The notes beneath the pieces are model-generated. The model had not been told where the DNA came from. It worked only from the letters and a program-made list of their open reading frames with translations, and searched no databases. Positions 18,576 through 28,175 of a stretch of 64,000 nucleotides of DNA are shown one piece after another. The position numbers were made by a program, and so were the translations under genes. This DNA comes from an uncultured Isosphaeraceae bacterium (GTDB lineage Bacteria; Planctomycetota; Planctomycetia; Isosphaerales; Isosphaeraceae). The stretch is from positions 372,001 through 436,000 of the forward strand of contig CAMFLR010000006.1 of NCBI GenBank assembly GCA_945957605.1. Reading direction: 5' to 3'. Position 1 is the first letter of the stretch; every line of letters starts with the position of its first letter.

Positions 18576-20054
18576 ATGTCTTCATTACCCATCATCAAGG
18601 GCCAGCGTTTTCATAACCTCGATTATTTTCGTCGGAGAAGCGGCGAGAATTATCGGCTCTTGCCGATGCGATTCATCGCACTTGACGACACACGCTACGT
18701 CGTCACGAACTTCGCCGGCGAACTGATCGTGCTGCTTCGCGAAACGATGCAACAGCTCGTTCGGCACGAACTCGATACGGCGTCACCAATCTATGAAGAA
18801 CTGCTCGCGCGGCACTTCGTGCTCGACGATGACTCTGACGTAGCACTTGGCCTACTCGCGATAAAATATCGCACGAAGCAATCATTGCTGGCGAACTTCA
18901 CGGCGCTGTTCATGTTCGTTGTGAGTTTGCGTTGCGATCACAGTTGCCCTTATTGCCAGGTCTCGCGGCAATCGGCCGATCGCCACGCTTACGACATGAA
19001 ACCCGAAGTCGTCGCCCGTGCCATCGACTTCATGTTCCGCAGCCCTTCGCCGACGATCAAGGTCGAGTTCCAGGGCGGCGAATCCCTGCTGAATTTCGGG
19101 CTCATCGAGCAAATCGTCGCCGAAGTCAACGCGCGCAATGTCGTCGAAAATCGTGAGATTCAATTTGTCATCGCGACCAATCTGGCGCCTTTGACCGATG
19201 AGATTCTCACCTTCTGCCGCGAGCATCACATCTTTCTATCCACCAGCCTCGACGGTCCGAAATCGCTCCACAACGCGAACCGACCGAGACCTGGCGGAGA
19301 CAGCCACGAACTGGTCGAGCACGGCATTCAACGTGCCCGCGAAGTGCTCGGCCATGACCAGATCTCCGCGCTGATGACAACAACGGCCGAAAGCCTGTCT
19401 CAGCCGCGAGCGATCGTCGACGAATATGTAAGACTCGGTTTCACCAGCATTTTTCTCCGCCCGCTTAGCCCTTACGGCTTTGCGGTAAAAACCGGCGCAG
19501 TGGGGCGATACACGGTCGACCAGTGGCTCGACTTCTACCGAGAAACGCTCGGCTACATCATCGAGCTCAACACGCAGGGCGTGCCAATTCGCGAGGAATA
19601 CACAGCGCTGCTATTGCGCAAGATGCTAACGCCCTACCCTACTGGCTACGTCGATCTCCAATCGCCGGCCGGAATTGGAATCGCCGGAATCGTCTTCAAT
19701 TATGATGGCGACATCTACGCCTCGGACGAGGCTCGCATGCTGGCCGAAACGGGCGATCGACGGTTCCGGCTGGGCAATCTCATCAACGACTCATACGAAG
19801 ATGTGATTCTTTCCGACACCCTGCTCGACACGCTTTCGCAAACGATGACCGAAGGCGTGCCGATGTGTGTCGATTGCGGCTTTCAGCCGTATTGCGGCAG
19901 CGATCCGGTCTATCATCATGCAACGCAAAACGACGCCGTCGGCTTCAAACCACTGAGCGATTTCTGTCGTCGCAACATGGAAGTGATGCGTCAGATCATT
20001 CGCTTGCTCGAAGACGACCCGCAATCCGCCGAAATCCTTAACACCTGGCTCTGA
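18576..20054 (+). CDS. hxsB: Radical SAM maturase HxsB
   Basis: 492 residues. The radical SAM cluster motif is CDHSCPYC, with Cys120, Cys124 and Cys127 in a CX3CX2C arrangement, preceded by an N-terminal ~110-residue domain (MRFIALDDTRYVVTNFAGE...) typical of HxsB. The usual later motifs are visible: EFQGGESLLNF (GGE), IATNLAPL and STSLDGP. A Cys-rich C-terminal region (MCVDCGFQPYCGSDP, then a later DFC) looks like a SPASM or twitch auxiliary-cluster domain, common in enzymes acting on peptides. With HxsC it forms the paired radical SAM set of the Hxs system. The reaction product is not known. Confidence 0.92.
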   Translation: MSSLPIIKGQRFHNLDYFRRRSGENYRLLPMRFIALDDTRYVVTNFAGELIVLLRETMQQLVRHELDTASPIYEELLARHFVLDDDSDVALGLLAIKYRTKQSLLANFTALFMFVVSLRCDHSCPYCQVSRQSADRHAYDMKPEVVARAIDFMFRSPSPTIKVEFQGGESLLNFGLIEQIVAEVNARNVVENREIQFVIATNLAPLTDEILTFCREHHIFLSTSLDGPKSLHNANRPRPGGDSHELVEHGIQRAREVLGHDQISALMTTTAESLSQPRAIVDEYVRLGFTSIFLRPLSPYGFAVKTGAVGRYTVDQWLDFYRETLGYIIELNTQGVPIREEYTALLLRKMLTPYPTGYVDLQSPAGIGIAGIVFNYDGDIYASDEARMLAETGDRRFRLGNLINDSYEDVILSDTLLDTLSQTMTEGVPMCVDCGFQPYCGSDPVYHHATQNDAVGFKPLSDFCRRNMEVMRQIIRLLEDDPQSAEILNTWL

Positions 20055-20071
20055 AATCGGGAGAGCGATTC

Positions 20072-21229
20072 GTGATCAAGCTGCACGCGCGACTCTCCCA
20101 TCGCACCGACGCCGAGCCGTTCGTCGCGCGGATCGTGCGTAACCTGCAGAACACGGTTGATCGCAATCGCGAGATTCTTCTGACCAATCAAACCGAAACG
20201 ATGGTCCCCGGATTTCGCGGCTACTTGATGGTGTCGCATACAGATGATTCCTCGACCAGCGACTCACCAATTTGGCCGCTTCCTGCAGAACTTGACCATC
20301 TTGCCGAAGGCGACGTGGTGCGCATCAGCCCGCGATCGGGCGAAATCTGGGTGATGTATCGCAGGGCGTCCACGTTCAATTCAATGCTCGTCACCGAGCG
20401 CTGCAATAGCTATTGCGTGATGTGTTCACAGCCGCCCAAGGTAGCCAACGACGACTTCCTGCGTGCCGCTTATCTCGAAGCAATTCCGCTCATGTCGCCC
20501 GAAACACGCGAGTTGGGAATCACAGGCGGCGAACCCGCGCTTCTTGGCAACGGCCTGGTCGAATTATTGAACGCCTGCAAAACTCATCTGCCTCAAACGG
20601 CGATTCATATCCTCACGAACGGTCGATTGTTTCGCGACATCGAGTTTTGTCGCGCACTCTCGAGCATCGAGCATCCCGACCTCATGCTCGGAATTCCGCT
20701 TTACTCCGACATTTCCTACCGGCATGACCACGTTGTTCAGGCCGATGGCGCGTTCGACGAGACGATTCGCGGCCTGTTGAATCTCGCGCGGTTTCAAGTA
20801 CCCATCGAGATTCGCGTCGTGCTCCATCGCGATACAGTCGACCGCCTGCCGCAACTTGCTCGCTTCATCACGCGAAACTTGCCCTTCGCGTCGCACGTCG
20901 CACTCATGGGCCTGGAAATGATGGGATTTGCACGCGCCAATCTCCCTGCGCTCTGGATCGATCCTGCCGACTATCAGCCACAACTTCGTGCAGCCGTCGA
21001 GCACTTCGATCGCCATGGAATGAGCGTTTCGATCTATAACCATCAGCTTTGCGTGCTCGATCACGACCTCTGGCCCTTCGCCCGCAAAAGCATTTCCGAC
21101 TGGAAGAACGAGTATCTTCCCGAGTGCGATCGCTGTGCCGTGCGCGCGGATTGCGGTGGATTCTTCGCATCGTCATCGCTGCGCCGTTCTGACCACATTC
21201 AGGCCATAGAGGCAGCGGCCTCAATCTGA
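20072..21229 (+). CDS. hxsC: Radical SAM maturase HxsC
   Basis: 385 residues from a GTG with GGGAGAG upstream, 17 bases after hxsB. The cluster motif is CNSYCVMC (Cys111, Cys115, Cys118), followed by GITGGEPALLG and ILTNGRLF. The N-terminal 100 residues are a separate domain. The C-terminal CDRCAVRADCGGFFAS carries three more cysteines, which may bind an auxiliary cluster. The Hxs system pairs two dissimilar radical SAM proteins, and this gene fits the HxsC half. Inference: the two enzymes act on the HxS triplets of the upstream hxsA product. Confidence 0.92.
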   Translation: MIKLHARLSHRTDAEPFVARIVRNLQNTVDRNREILLTNQTETMVPGFRGYLMVSHTDDSSTSDSPIWPLPAELDHLAEGDVVRISPRSGEIWVMYRRASTFNSMLVTERCNSYCVMCSQPPKVANDDFLRAAYLEAIPLMSPETRELGITGGEPALLGNGLVELLNACKTHLPQTAIHILTNGRLFRDIEFCRALSSIEHPDLMLGIPLYSDISYRHDHVVQADGAFDETIRGLLNLARFQVPIEIRVVLHRDTVDRLPQLARFITRNLPFASHVALMGLEMMGFARANLPALWIDPADYQPQLRAAVEHFDRHGMSVSIYNHQLCVLDHDLWPFARKSISDWKNEYLPECDRCAVRADCGGFFASSSLRRSDHIQAIEAAASI

Positions 21230-21273
21230 GTAATGTTCTCCTGTTCTGATGTTCATTTTTTTCGTGAGGAGAA

Positions 21274-21483
21274 ATGTCGATGTGGAATTCCCTGCTCATC
21301 TCGGCGCTTTACGGCACGCTCGGCGTCTTGCTCTCCGCGCTCGGGTACAAGCTGTTCGACCTGATCGAAACCAAGGTCGATTTCGCCGAAGAACTGAAAA
21401 AAGGAAATATGGCCGTCGCCATCGTCGTCGCTGGCTTCCTGCTTGGCATTTGCTTCATCATCGGCCGGACGGTTGGCGGTTGA
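21274..21483 (+). CDS. DUF350-type small membrane protein at the end of the Hxs operon
   Basis: 69 residues, strong GAGGAG directly before the ATG. Two TM helices flank a charged loop (FDLIETKVDFAEELKKGNMA), then AIVVAGFLLGICFIIGRTV. The L.D..(E)...F..EL..GN.A.A pattern is characteristic of DUF350 membrane proteins. The gene begins 44 bases after hxsC on the same strand, so it is probably part of the same transcript. A role as membrane partner of the modified HxsA protein is a guess from position only. Confidence 0.8.
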   Translation: MSMWNSLLISALYGTLGVLLSALGYKLFDLIETKVDFAEELKKGNMAVAIVVAGFLLGICFIIGRTVGG

Positions 21484-21582
21484 ACTTCGTGCCAATGCAA
21501 CCGACCCGACACTTGCCTGCACCCGGTGCATTCTGTACACTATTCGGTGGTGTTGAACTGGCGGATGTACCGGGAGCCGCCG

Positions 21583-21945
21583 ATGTCGGATGCGTCGGAA
21601 AATGATCGCAATTCCATCGCCCGCCTGCGCGGCCTTGCGCTCGTTGGCGTGGCCGCGATCGTCGCGTTCGGCCTCTGGGTTGGATCAGATCGGCCAACCC
21701 TGTCCGGCACACCCGAGCCCTACGCCTTGAGGGTCGATCCCACGACCGCGCCAATCGGTGTGCTCGAAGCCTTGCCGCGGATTGGTCCCACGATGGCGAG
21801 TCGCATTGTCGACGCACGCGACCAGGGGCGGTTTCGCGACCTTGATGATTTCGATGCGCGTGTGAAGGGCGTTGGGCCGGCGACGCGAACCGGACTGACC
21901 CCTTACCTTGTCTTTCCTGAAGTGCCGAACGAACCCGCACGGTAA
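21583..21945 (+). CDS. Helix-hairpin-helix (ComEA-like) DNA-binding protein
   Basis: 120 residues, GGGAG seven bases before the ATG. One N-terminal TM helix (LRGLALVGVAAIVAFGLWVG) is followed by a ComEA-type double HhH: LRVDPTTAPIGVLEALPRIGPTMASRIVDAR, then FRDLDDFDARVKGVGPATRTGL. Such proteins hold double-stranded DNA at the membrane during uptake, and short versions with unknown roles are common. It ends 9 bases before uvrB and may share its transcript. Confidence 0.85.
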   Translation: MSDASENDRNSIARLRGLALVGVAAIVAFGLWVGSDRPTLSGTPEPYALRVDPTTAPIGVLEALPRIGPTMASRIVDARDQGRFRDLDDFDARVKGVGPATRTGLTPYLVFPEVPNEPAR

Positions 21946-21954
21946 CTGCACGAT

Positions 21955-24012
21955 ATGGCTGATTTTCAACTGGTTTCCGCTTACGAACCCTCCGGCGATC
22001 AGCCCGGCGCCATTGCCGAGCTGGTCAAAGGCATTCGCGACGGTCGCGCGAACCAAACTCTTCTCGGCGTCACCGGTTCGGGCAAAACCTTCACGATGGC
22101 CAACGTCATCGCGCAAATCGGTCGCCCTGCCCTTGTGATGTCGCACAACAAAACGCTCGCCGCCCAGCTTTACGGCGAATTCAAGGAATTCTTCCCGCAC
22201 AACGCCGTCCGGTATTTCGTCAGCTATTACGACTACTACCAGCCCGAAGCCTACATCCCCCAGCGCGATATTTACATCGAAAAAGACGCCTCGATCAACG
22301 ACGAAATCGAACGTCTCCGCCTCGCCTGTACCTCGGCCCTTGTCAGCCGAAACGACGTGATCGTCGTCGCCAGCGTGTCGTGCATTTACGGCTTGGGCTC
22401 GCCCGAAGACTACCGCAAAATGATGGTCCCACTCAAGCTGGGGCAGATCATTGATCGCGACGAAATGCTGCTCAAGTTCGTCGACATTCAGTACGATCGC
22501 AACGACGTTTCCTTCGAACGCGGCAAGTTCCGCGTGCGAGGCGATGTGGTCGAACTCTGGCCCGCGTACGAAGAAATTGGCGTTCGTATCGAGCTATTCG
22601 GCGACGAGGTCGAGACGCTTTCGTATATCGATCCACTCACGGGGACGGTGCTCGAACGCAAGGAAGAGCTATCGGTCTATCCGGCCAAACACTTCGTGCT
22701 GCCCGAGGAAAGAATCAAGGAGTCGGTCGAGTCGATTCAAACCGAACTCGACGAGCGGCTGGCGCGTCTGCGCGAACAGGGAAAACTGCTCGAAGCGCAA
22801 CGGCTGGCAGCTCGCACGCGGTATGACATGGAGATGTTGCTCGAAGTGGGATATTGCTCGGGCATCGAGAATTACAGCCGTCACCTGACCGGCCGCAAGC
22901 CCGGCGAAACGCCGAACACGCTGCTCGACTTCTTCCCGCCCGGCTCGTTGCTGTTCATGGATGAATCGCACGTGACCGTTCCGCAGGTGCGCGGGATGTT
23001 CGCGGGCGACTTCAGCCGTAAAAGTACGCTCGTGGAGCACGGATTCCGCCTGCCGAGCGCGCTCGACAATCGTCCGCTTCGCTTCGACGAGTGGGAAACC
23101 AAGCTCGGCCAGCGCGTGTTCGTCTCGGCAACGCCCAGCGACTACGAACTGCAAATGTCGGGCGGGGAGGTGGTCGAACAGGTCATTCGGCCAACCGGAC
23201 TGATCGACCCCGTCGTGCGTGTCGAGCCTGCACGCGGCCAGGTTCCCGCGCTTTTGAATGAGACCAAGAAACGCGCGGCGGTGGGTGAGCGTGTTTTGAT
23301 CACGACCCTCACGAAACGTCTGGCCGAAGATTTGTCGCGTTACTTGAAGGAACAAGGAGTGCGTTGCAAGTGGCTGCACTCCGAGCTCGATGCGTTTGAA
23401 CGCGTGACGATTCTCCGCGAGTTGCGTGAAGGTGCATTCGACGCGCTCGTGGGCGTGAACCTGTTGCGTGAAGGTCTCGACTTGCCGGAAGTGTCGATGG
23501 TTTGCATTCTCGACGCCGACAAGGAAGGGTTCCTCCGCAGCGAAACATCGCTGATTCAAACGATCGGCCGCTCGGCCCGCCACGTGAACGCCGAGGTCGT
23601 GCTTTATGCCGACAACGTGACGCAATCGATGCAACGCGCGATCGACGAAACGAATCGCCGCCGCAAACTTCAGCTCGAATACAACGAGGCGAACGGCATC
23701 ACGCCCGAGTCAATCGTCAAGGCGATTCGCCGCGGCATTGAAGAAGAAGTTCAAGCCAAGAACGAGGCTCGCAAGGCCGTCGGCCGCGACGAAGCAACCG
23801 ACACGACTGAGGAGTACCTCAACGAGCTCGAGGCCGAGATGCTCAAGGCGGCCGAAAACCTCGAATTCGAACGAGCCGCCGCGCTTCGCGATCGAATCAT
23901 GCAGCTTCGTTCCGGCAAGCCAGGCGTCGCCGCCTCGCCGCAGGCGACCAGTGCGAAAGCCAAGGCGAAAGCAACGAAATCGTCACGCAGCCGAAAGCCG
24001 AAATCGGGGTAG
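21955..24012 (+). CDS. uvrB: Excinuclease ABC subunit B
   Basis: 685 residues, full length for UvrB, the helicase-like damage-verification subunit of nucleotide excision repair that works with UvrA and recruits UvrC. Visible features: Walker A GVTGSGKT (38-45), the beta-hairpin region starting [16 protein letters not shown], the DESH box at 336-339, C-terminal helicase motifs ([27 protein letters not shown]) and a UVR domain near the end ([20 protein letters not shown]). A Lys/Ala/Ser-rich tail follows. Confidence 0.98.
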   Translation: MADFQLVSAYEPSGDQPGAIAELVKGIRDGRANQTLLGVTGSGKTFTMANVIAQIGRPALVMSHNKTLAAQLYGEFKEFFPHNAVRYFVSYYDYYQPEAYIPQRDIYIEKDASINDEIERLRLACTSALVSRNDVIVVASVSCIYGLGSPEDYRKMMVPLKLGQIIDRDEMLLKFVDIQYDRNDVSFERGKFRVRGDVVELWPAYEEIGVRIELFGDEVETLSYIDPLTGTVLERKEELSVYPAKHFVLPEERIKESVESIQTELDERLARLREQGKLLEAQRLAARTRYDMEMLLEVGYCSGIENYSRHLTGRKPGETPNTLLDFFPPGSLLFMDESHVTVPQVRGMFAGDFSRKSTLVEHGFRLPSALDNRPLRFDEWETKLGQRVFVSATPSDYELQMSGGEVVEQVIRPTGLIDPVVRVEPARGQVPALLNETKKRAAVGERVLITTLTKRLAEDLSRYLKEQGVRCKWLHSELDAFERVTILRELREGAFDALVGVNLLREGLDLPEVSMVCILDADKEGFLRSETSLIQTIGRSARHVNAEVVLYADNVTQSMQRAIDETNRRRKLQLEYNEANGITPESIVKAIRRGIEEEVQAKNEARKAVGRDEATDTTEEYLNELEAEMLKAAENLEFERAAALRDRIMQLRSGKPGVAASPQATSAKAKAKATKSSRSRKPKSG

Positions 24013-24084
24013 GCGTTTTTCGGAACATGCTGATTTGAAATTCATGTAGGAGTCACTCGCTGGGTAATGGAGGCGAGGAGGAAT

Positions 24085-24202
24085 GGGGTGGCCGGGACAA
24101 CTTGTTGTCCCGGTCGCGAAGCGACAAGAGGCTAACGCAACAGTTCTCGCTGTTTCCTCTTGTGGCTGCGCCACCTGGACAACAAGTTGTCCAGGTCACC
24201 CC
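24085..24202. repeat. Palindromic intergenic repeat, best-preserved family copy
   Basis: Left arm: GGGGTGGCCGGGACAACTTG plus TTGTCCCGG, a hairpin around the self-complementary ACAACTTGTTGT. Right arm: GCGCCACCTGGACAACAAG with TTGTCCAGGTCACCCC. Between the arms, GCGAAGCGACAAGAGG and CCTCTTGTGGCTGCGCC pair with each other. The whole element can fold into a cruciform of about 118 bases. It fills most of the space between uvrB and nadC. Confidence 0.85.
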
Positions 24203-24318
24203 AGACGACCCACCACGTGTCCGAATCGCGCGACCTCTATTCCGATTCAACTTATTTACACATTCCAAGTAAACACTACCCCGGTCGTCTCACTGCCCCC
24301 GACAATTGAGAACCAATC

Positions 24319-25197
24319 GTGATCCCATTTTCCGACGCCGCCAAAGCCTCCGCTCTGCAACTGATCGACCTGGCCTTTACTGAAGATCTCGGCACCAATG
24401 GCGATCTCACCGCCAACGCCGTTATTCCGGCCGAGGCACATGGTTCCGCGACGATCGCCGCGCGCAAGCCCGGTGCACTCGCGGGTTTGCCGGTTGTGGC
24501 ACTCATCGCCGAACGAATGAACCTCAGCTTCGATCCCCTGCGCGAAGATGGCATGCCACTCACCTCCGGTATGGCTGTCGCGCGCGTTTCCGGTTCGATG
24601 CGGTCACTTCTTATCTTCGAACGCACTGCACTCAATTTCCTGCAACACCTCAGCGGCATCGCCTCGCTCACTGCGAAATATGTTCACGAAGTGAGCGGAA
24701 CTCCCTCGCAGATTTACGACACGCGCAAAACTCTTCCCGGCTGGCGTCTGCTCGAAAAATACGCGGTGGTCTGCGGCGGCGGGCGAAACCACCGAATTGG
24801 CCTGTTCGACGCCGTGCTGATCAAGGACAACCACCTCGCCTGGCTCGAACACGAAGGTGATCCCATCGGCACCGCCGTTTCCCGTGCTCGTGCGACTTCA
24901 CCAAGCGGCACCGTTGTCGAGGTTGAGGTCGACACCTGGGAGCAGTTCGAACGCGCTCTCACATGCGGGCCCGACATCATTCTTGTCGACAACTTTGACG
25001 TCAAACTCCTGCACGAAGCCGTCGCCCGTCGCAACGCGGTGGCACCAAAAATCGAGCTCGAATCATCGGGCGGAATCACGCTCGACACACTACGCGCGCG
25101 GGCGGAAACCGGCGTCGATCGCATCAGCGTCGGATCGCTCACGCACTCGGCCCCCGCGCTCGATATCGGGCTCGATTTCGAGCAGGTCATGCCGTGA
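24319..25197 (+). CDS. nadC: Nicotinate-nucleotide diphosphorylase (quinolinate phosphoribosyltransferase)
   Basis: 292 residues. The enzyme converts quinolinate and PRPP to nicotinate mononucleotide in de novo NAD synthesis. Family motifs are intact: EDLGTNGDLT near the N-terminus, the DTRKTLPGWRLLEKYAV block, GGGRNHRIGLFDAVLIKDNH, VEVEVDTWEQFERAL, and ELESSGGITLDTLRARAETG with DRISVGSLTHSAPALDIGLD. The stop codon overlaps the GTG start of birA, so the two are translationally coupled. Confidence 0.97.
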   Translation: MIPFSDAAKASALQLIDLAFTEDLGTNGDLTANAVIPAEAHGSATIAARKPGALAGLPVVALIAERMNLSFDPLREDGMPLTSGMAVARVSGSMRSLLIFERTALNFLQHLSGIASLTAKYVHEVSGTPSQIYDTRKTLPGWRLLEKYAVVCGGGRNHRIGLFDAVLIKDNHLAWLEHEGDPIGTAVSRARATSPSGTVVEVEVDTWEQFERALTCGPDIILVDNFDVKLLHEAVARRNAVAPKIELESSGGITLDTLRARAETGVDRISVGSLTHSAPALDIGLDFEQVMP

Positions 25198-26141
25198 ACA
25201 TCGCGCTTCTGCAAACCCTCCGCGAAGCCGAGGGACAATTCGTTTCGTGGCCCGCGCTTCTTGAGCATTGGCCAAACGCGGGCAACGATATCGACGCCCT
25301 CATTGCGTTTGGCTACTCGGTCGAAATCCAGCCGATCCTCGGTGTCGCTTATCGCGGCCCATGCGAACGGCTCTGTCCCGATCAGATCGAGTGGAATCTC
25401 AACACACGGCGAATCGGCCGGAATATCGCAGTTTGGAATCAGCTAGGCAGTACGAACGACCTCGCCGCGCGGGCGGCCAGCAGTCGCGCCAACGATGGCC
25501 TCGCCATCTTCGCCGAGTCGCAAACAGCCGGACGCGGTAGTCGCGGCCGTGTCTGGGTCGCGCCCGCACGCTCGTCGATTCTGCTTTCCGTTCTCATCTT
25601 CCCGCCCGATTCGCTCGATAACCCGCACTGGCTTACCGCCCTCGGTGCCGTGGCCGTGGCCGAGGTCGTGAGCGAATTCTGCGACGTCGACGCCCGCATC
25701 AAATGGCCTAACGACGTTCGCGTGAACGGTCGCAAAATCGCCGGAATTCTCGTCGAACGCACGCAAGGCTCAGTCATTGGCATCGGCTTGAATGTGAATA
25801 CGGCCGAGGATGATTTTCCGGCCGATCTTCGTGAAATCGCCAGTTCGATGCGCAGACTCACCGGATCGCCGCACGATCGCTCCGACGTTGCCCACGCCCT
25901 GCTCCGCCGACTCGATCACTGGTACAACGCCGGCATTTCCGATGGCCCCGCGTCGCTCGACGTCCCCCTGCATGCGCGCAGCGAGCACCTTAACACCGAC
26001 GTGATCGTTGAAACGCCCCTCGGTGATCGCACTGGTCGACTCGAAGCAATTCAGACCGGCCGCGGTGTCACCTTGCTCGCGGCCGACGGCTCGCGCGTTC
26101 ATCTCGAAAGCAGCGATGTCCGCTCTCTTCGCACAATCTAA
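25194..26141 (+). CDS. birA: Biotin-[acetyl-CoA-carboxylase] ligase
   Basis: 315 residues from a GTG inside the nadC stop overlap. An N-terminal ~75-residue winged-helix-like region (FVSWPALLEHWPNAGNDIDA) suggests a bifunctional ligase/repressor of the BirA type. The catalytic domain shows GRGSRGR (113-119) for biotinyl-AMP formation, KWPND with Lys170, and GKIAGILVERTQGSVIGIGLNVN. The C-terminal SH3-like domain is visible as TPLGDRTGRLEAIQTGRGVTLL. The recognition helix of the HTH is not obvious, so repressor activity is uncertain. Confidence 0.94.
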   Translation: MNIALLQTLREAEGQFVSWPALLEHWPNAGNDIDALIAFGYSVEIQPILGVAYRGPCERLCPDQIEWNLNTRRIGRNIAVWNQLGSTNDLAARAASSRANDGLAIFAESQTAGRGSRGRVWVAPARSSILLSVLIFPPDSLDNPHWLTALGAVAVAEVVSEFCDVDARIKWPNDVRVNGRKIAGILVERTQGSVIGIGLNVNTAEDDFPADLREIASSMRRLTGSPHDRSDVAHALLRRLDHWYNAGISDGPASLDVPLHARSEHLNTDVIVETPLGDRTGRLEAIQTGRGVTLLAADGSRVHLESSDVRSLRTI

Positions 26142-26257
26142 ACATTTAATAAACTGAATCCATGGCATTGCACCGATCGAAAAGCGAACCTTTAAGCACA
26201 TTACACAGTGTTTCGAACAGATTAGGCCGAATTTAAGCAACATGTCGATTCACTGAC

Positions 26258-26287
26258 TTGACGTCACCCAATTTGTGGGCGTAAATC
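26258..26287 (+). promoter_or_regulatory. Possible sigma70-type promoter
   Basis: TTGACG, 18 bases, TAAATC lie about 140 bases before the PEP-CTERM gene. A short palindrome (GTGAAACG, six bases, CGTTTCAC, at 26328-26349) lies between it and the start and could be an operator or leader hairpin. The match is by eye only. Confidence 0.35.
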
Positions 26288-26424
26288 AGTCGTCAGCGAT
26301 CAAGATAAGTTACGAACATAGAAGCGGGTGAAACGATGATCCGTTTCACTGCATTCGTTCACGCGAAACCGCCGTTGTCTCGTTTCGTCAGGCATCGTCG
26401 CTCCATCCGCCGGAGATTCCACCA

Positions 26425-28152
26425 ATGCCGCGTCGATCGACTGTATTGCGGTCCCTTGCCTATTCGCTCGTTTCCCTCGCACTTACAGCCGGATTCGCCC
26501 ACGCCGGCGCTGTGACGTCAGCGATTTTGGTGTCGCAGGCTCCCCCGCCCGACCCATTTCACGACGCGGTTTCGGGCGTCGGTCTCCTGCCGTCGATCAA
26601 CAACTCGGGCGTTGTGGCGTACACGGTTTCGTACTACAACTCGCACGGCGGTCAGGGCAGCATTGGCGAAATCGCCACAACCAGCGGCCAGCAGATTTTT
26701 CGCGACGAATACCCCAATCAGTTCATTCGTCTCAGCTCGAATCCGGTCATCAACGATAACGGAACGCTGGCTTTCCAGGCCGATATCAGCAACAGCATTC
26801 GCGGCCTTTTTACCGCCCCAGCCAACGGCACCCCTGCACTCGTCGCGCAGTCGGGCACAGCAACTGGCGACGTCGGTAACTTCGGCACGTCGGGCGGACT
26901 CGCGCCGGCGCTCAATAACAGCGACACGATCACGATGATGGGCCTGCGCAACGGCCTTAGCTCGGCGCAGGGTTCCTACGCAATTGTCGTCGGCCACGCA
27001 ACCTCGCCGCTCAGCGCCACTTATGCACTTACGAGCGGCAATCCGGGCCAGTTCTTCAGCATGGGCGACTCGGTGATCAGCAATTCGGGCACAATCGCCT
27101 TCACCGGTCAAACGAACGCCGGCGTGCAGGGCGTCTATACGCTCGCTCCGAACGCAACGACGGCCACCGCATTGGTCACGAACCAGGGCCAGAATTCCTT
27201 CCTCGGCCTCGGCAACGCTCTGGCCATCAACAATAGCGGTTCGATTGCTTTTACCGGGTTTAGCTCGAAAGACAATAGCCGAGGCGTTTTCGTCACCGAT
27301 AGCACGGGACACACATCGACGATCGTCGACTTCGGTGTGTCGAACAACATCTATCCCGTGCAGGTCGCTCCGCACGTCGCGCTCAGCAATGCGGGCGAAG
27401 TTGCGTTCCAGGCTGCGATTGGAAACGGCGTTGGCACTGGCGTTTTCGTGAGCAACGGCAGCGGTGGGATCACGAAAATCGCTCAAACCGGCGACACGCT
27501 CGCGGGAATGACCGTTCAATCCGTGAGCCTGTCAAACTACAGCGTGAACGACATCGGCCAGGTGGCGTTCGCAGCCACGCTCAACGCCGGCAACAATCAA
27601 ACTCGTACTGGCATCTTCATTTATAATCCCGACGGCGCGACGGCGTCGAACGCGATCCAGCCCGTTTCAACCTCCGGCTCCACCTTCAACTTCGCTCCGA
27701 TCGTCCTCCCCACCGGGCCGATTGGCCTGGGTCGCTCAGCACCGATCTACATCGACCCCATCGTTGCGACGGGCTACGACTTCATGGTGACCGGCGGCGA
27801 GTTGTTCAATAGCGTACTGCTTCCCACCGGCCTGGGGACAACGAAGTACGAACTCGACCTCTGGAACGGCAGTGCCTACGTCTTCTCGCAATACATCAAC
27901 GCCGGCACAACATTTACCTTCAACTCGCCCGTCGATCGCTTTCAGATCGAGGGAATCCCCATCGGTGCGGGGCTCGACCCGAACGATCCCAACGCATTCG
28001 TAACCGGGCTAACCTTCAGTGGCACCGGCGCAGCCGACGTAACGATGACATCCATCGCTTTCAACACATCGACTCCCGAACCTGCGTCAATCGTGGCGTG
28101 TCTGGTAGGAGTTGGGACGGCGATTGGCGTGCGAATGCGGCGAAAATCCTGA
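26425..28152 (+). CDS. PEP-CTERM exoprotein with beta-propeller-like repeats
   Basis: 575 residues. It has an N-terminal signal peptide (SLAYSLVSLALTAGFAHAGA) and a C-terminal PEP-CTERM sorting tag (TPEPASIVACLVGVGTAIGV followed by RMRRKS), which directs exosortase-dependent processing at the outer surface. Between them are repeats of the form (I/L)N(N/D)(S/N)G.(I/V)AF.(G/A), e.g. INNSGVVAYT, INDNGTLAFQAD, ISNSGTIAFTGQT, INNSGSIAFTGF, LSNAGEVAFQAA and VNDIGQVAFAAT, as in choice-of-anchor and propeller-like exoproteins. GGAG lies nine bases before the ATG. Confidence 0.9.
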   Translation: MPRRSTVLRSLAYSLVSLALTAGFAHAGAVTSAILVSQAPPPDPFHDAVSGVGLLPSINNSGVVAYTVSYYNSHGGQGSIGEIATTSGQQIFRDEYPNQFIRLSSNPVINDNGTLAFQADISNSIRGLFTAPANGTPALVAQSGTATGDVGNFGTSGGLAPALNNSDTITMMGLRNGLSSAQGSYAIVVGHATSPLSATYALTSGNPGQFFSMGDSVISNSGTIAFTGQTNAGVQGVYTLAPNATTATALVTNQGQNSFLGLGNALAINNSGSIAFTGFSSKDNSRGVFVTDSTGHTSTIVDFGVSNNIYPVQVAPHVALSNAGEVAFQAAIGNGVGTGVFVSNGSGGITKIAQTGDTLAGMTVQSVSLSNYSVNDIGQVAFAATLNAGNNQTRTGIFIYNPDGATASNAIQPVSTSGSTFNFAPIVLPTGPIGLGRSAPIYIDPIVATGYDFMVTGGELFNSVLLPTGLGTTKYELDLWNGSAYVFSQYINAGTTFTFNSPVDRFQIEGIPIGAGLDPNDPNAFVTGLTFSGTGAADVTMTSIAFNTSTPEPASIVACLVGVGTAIGVRMRRKS

Positions 28153-28175
28153 TCGGACTTCGCGGAGATCCCGGC

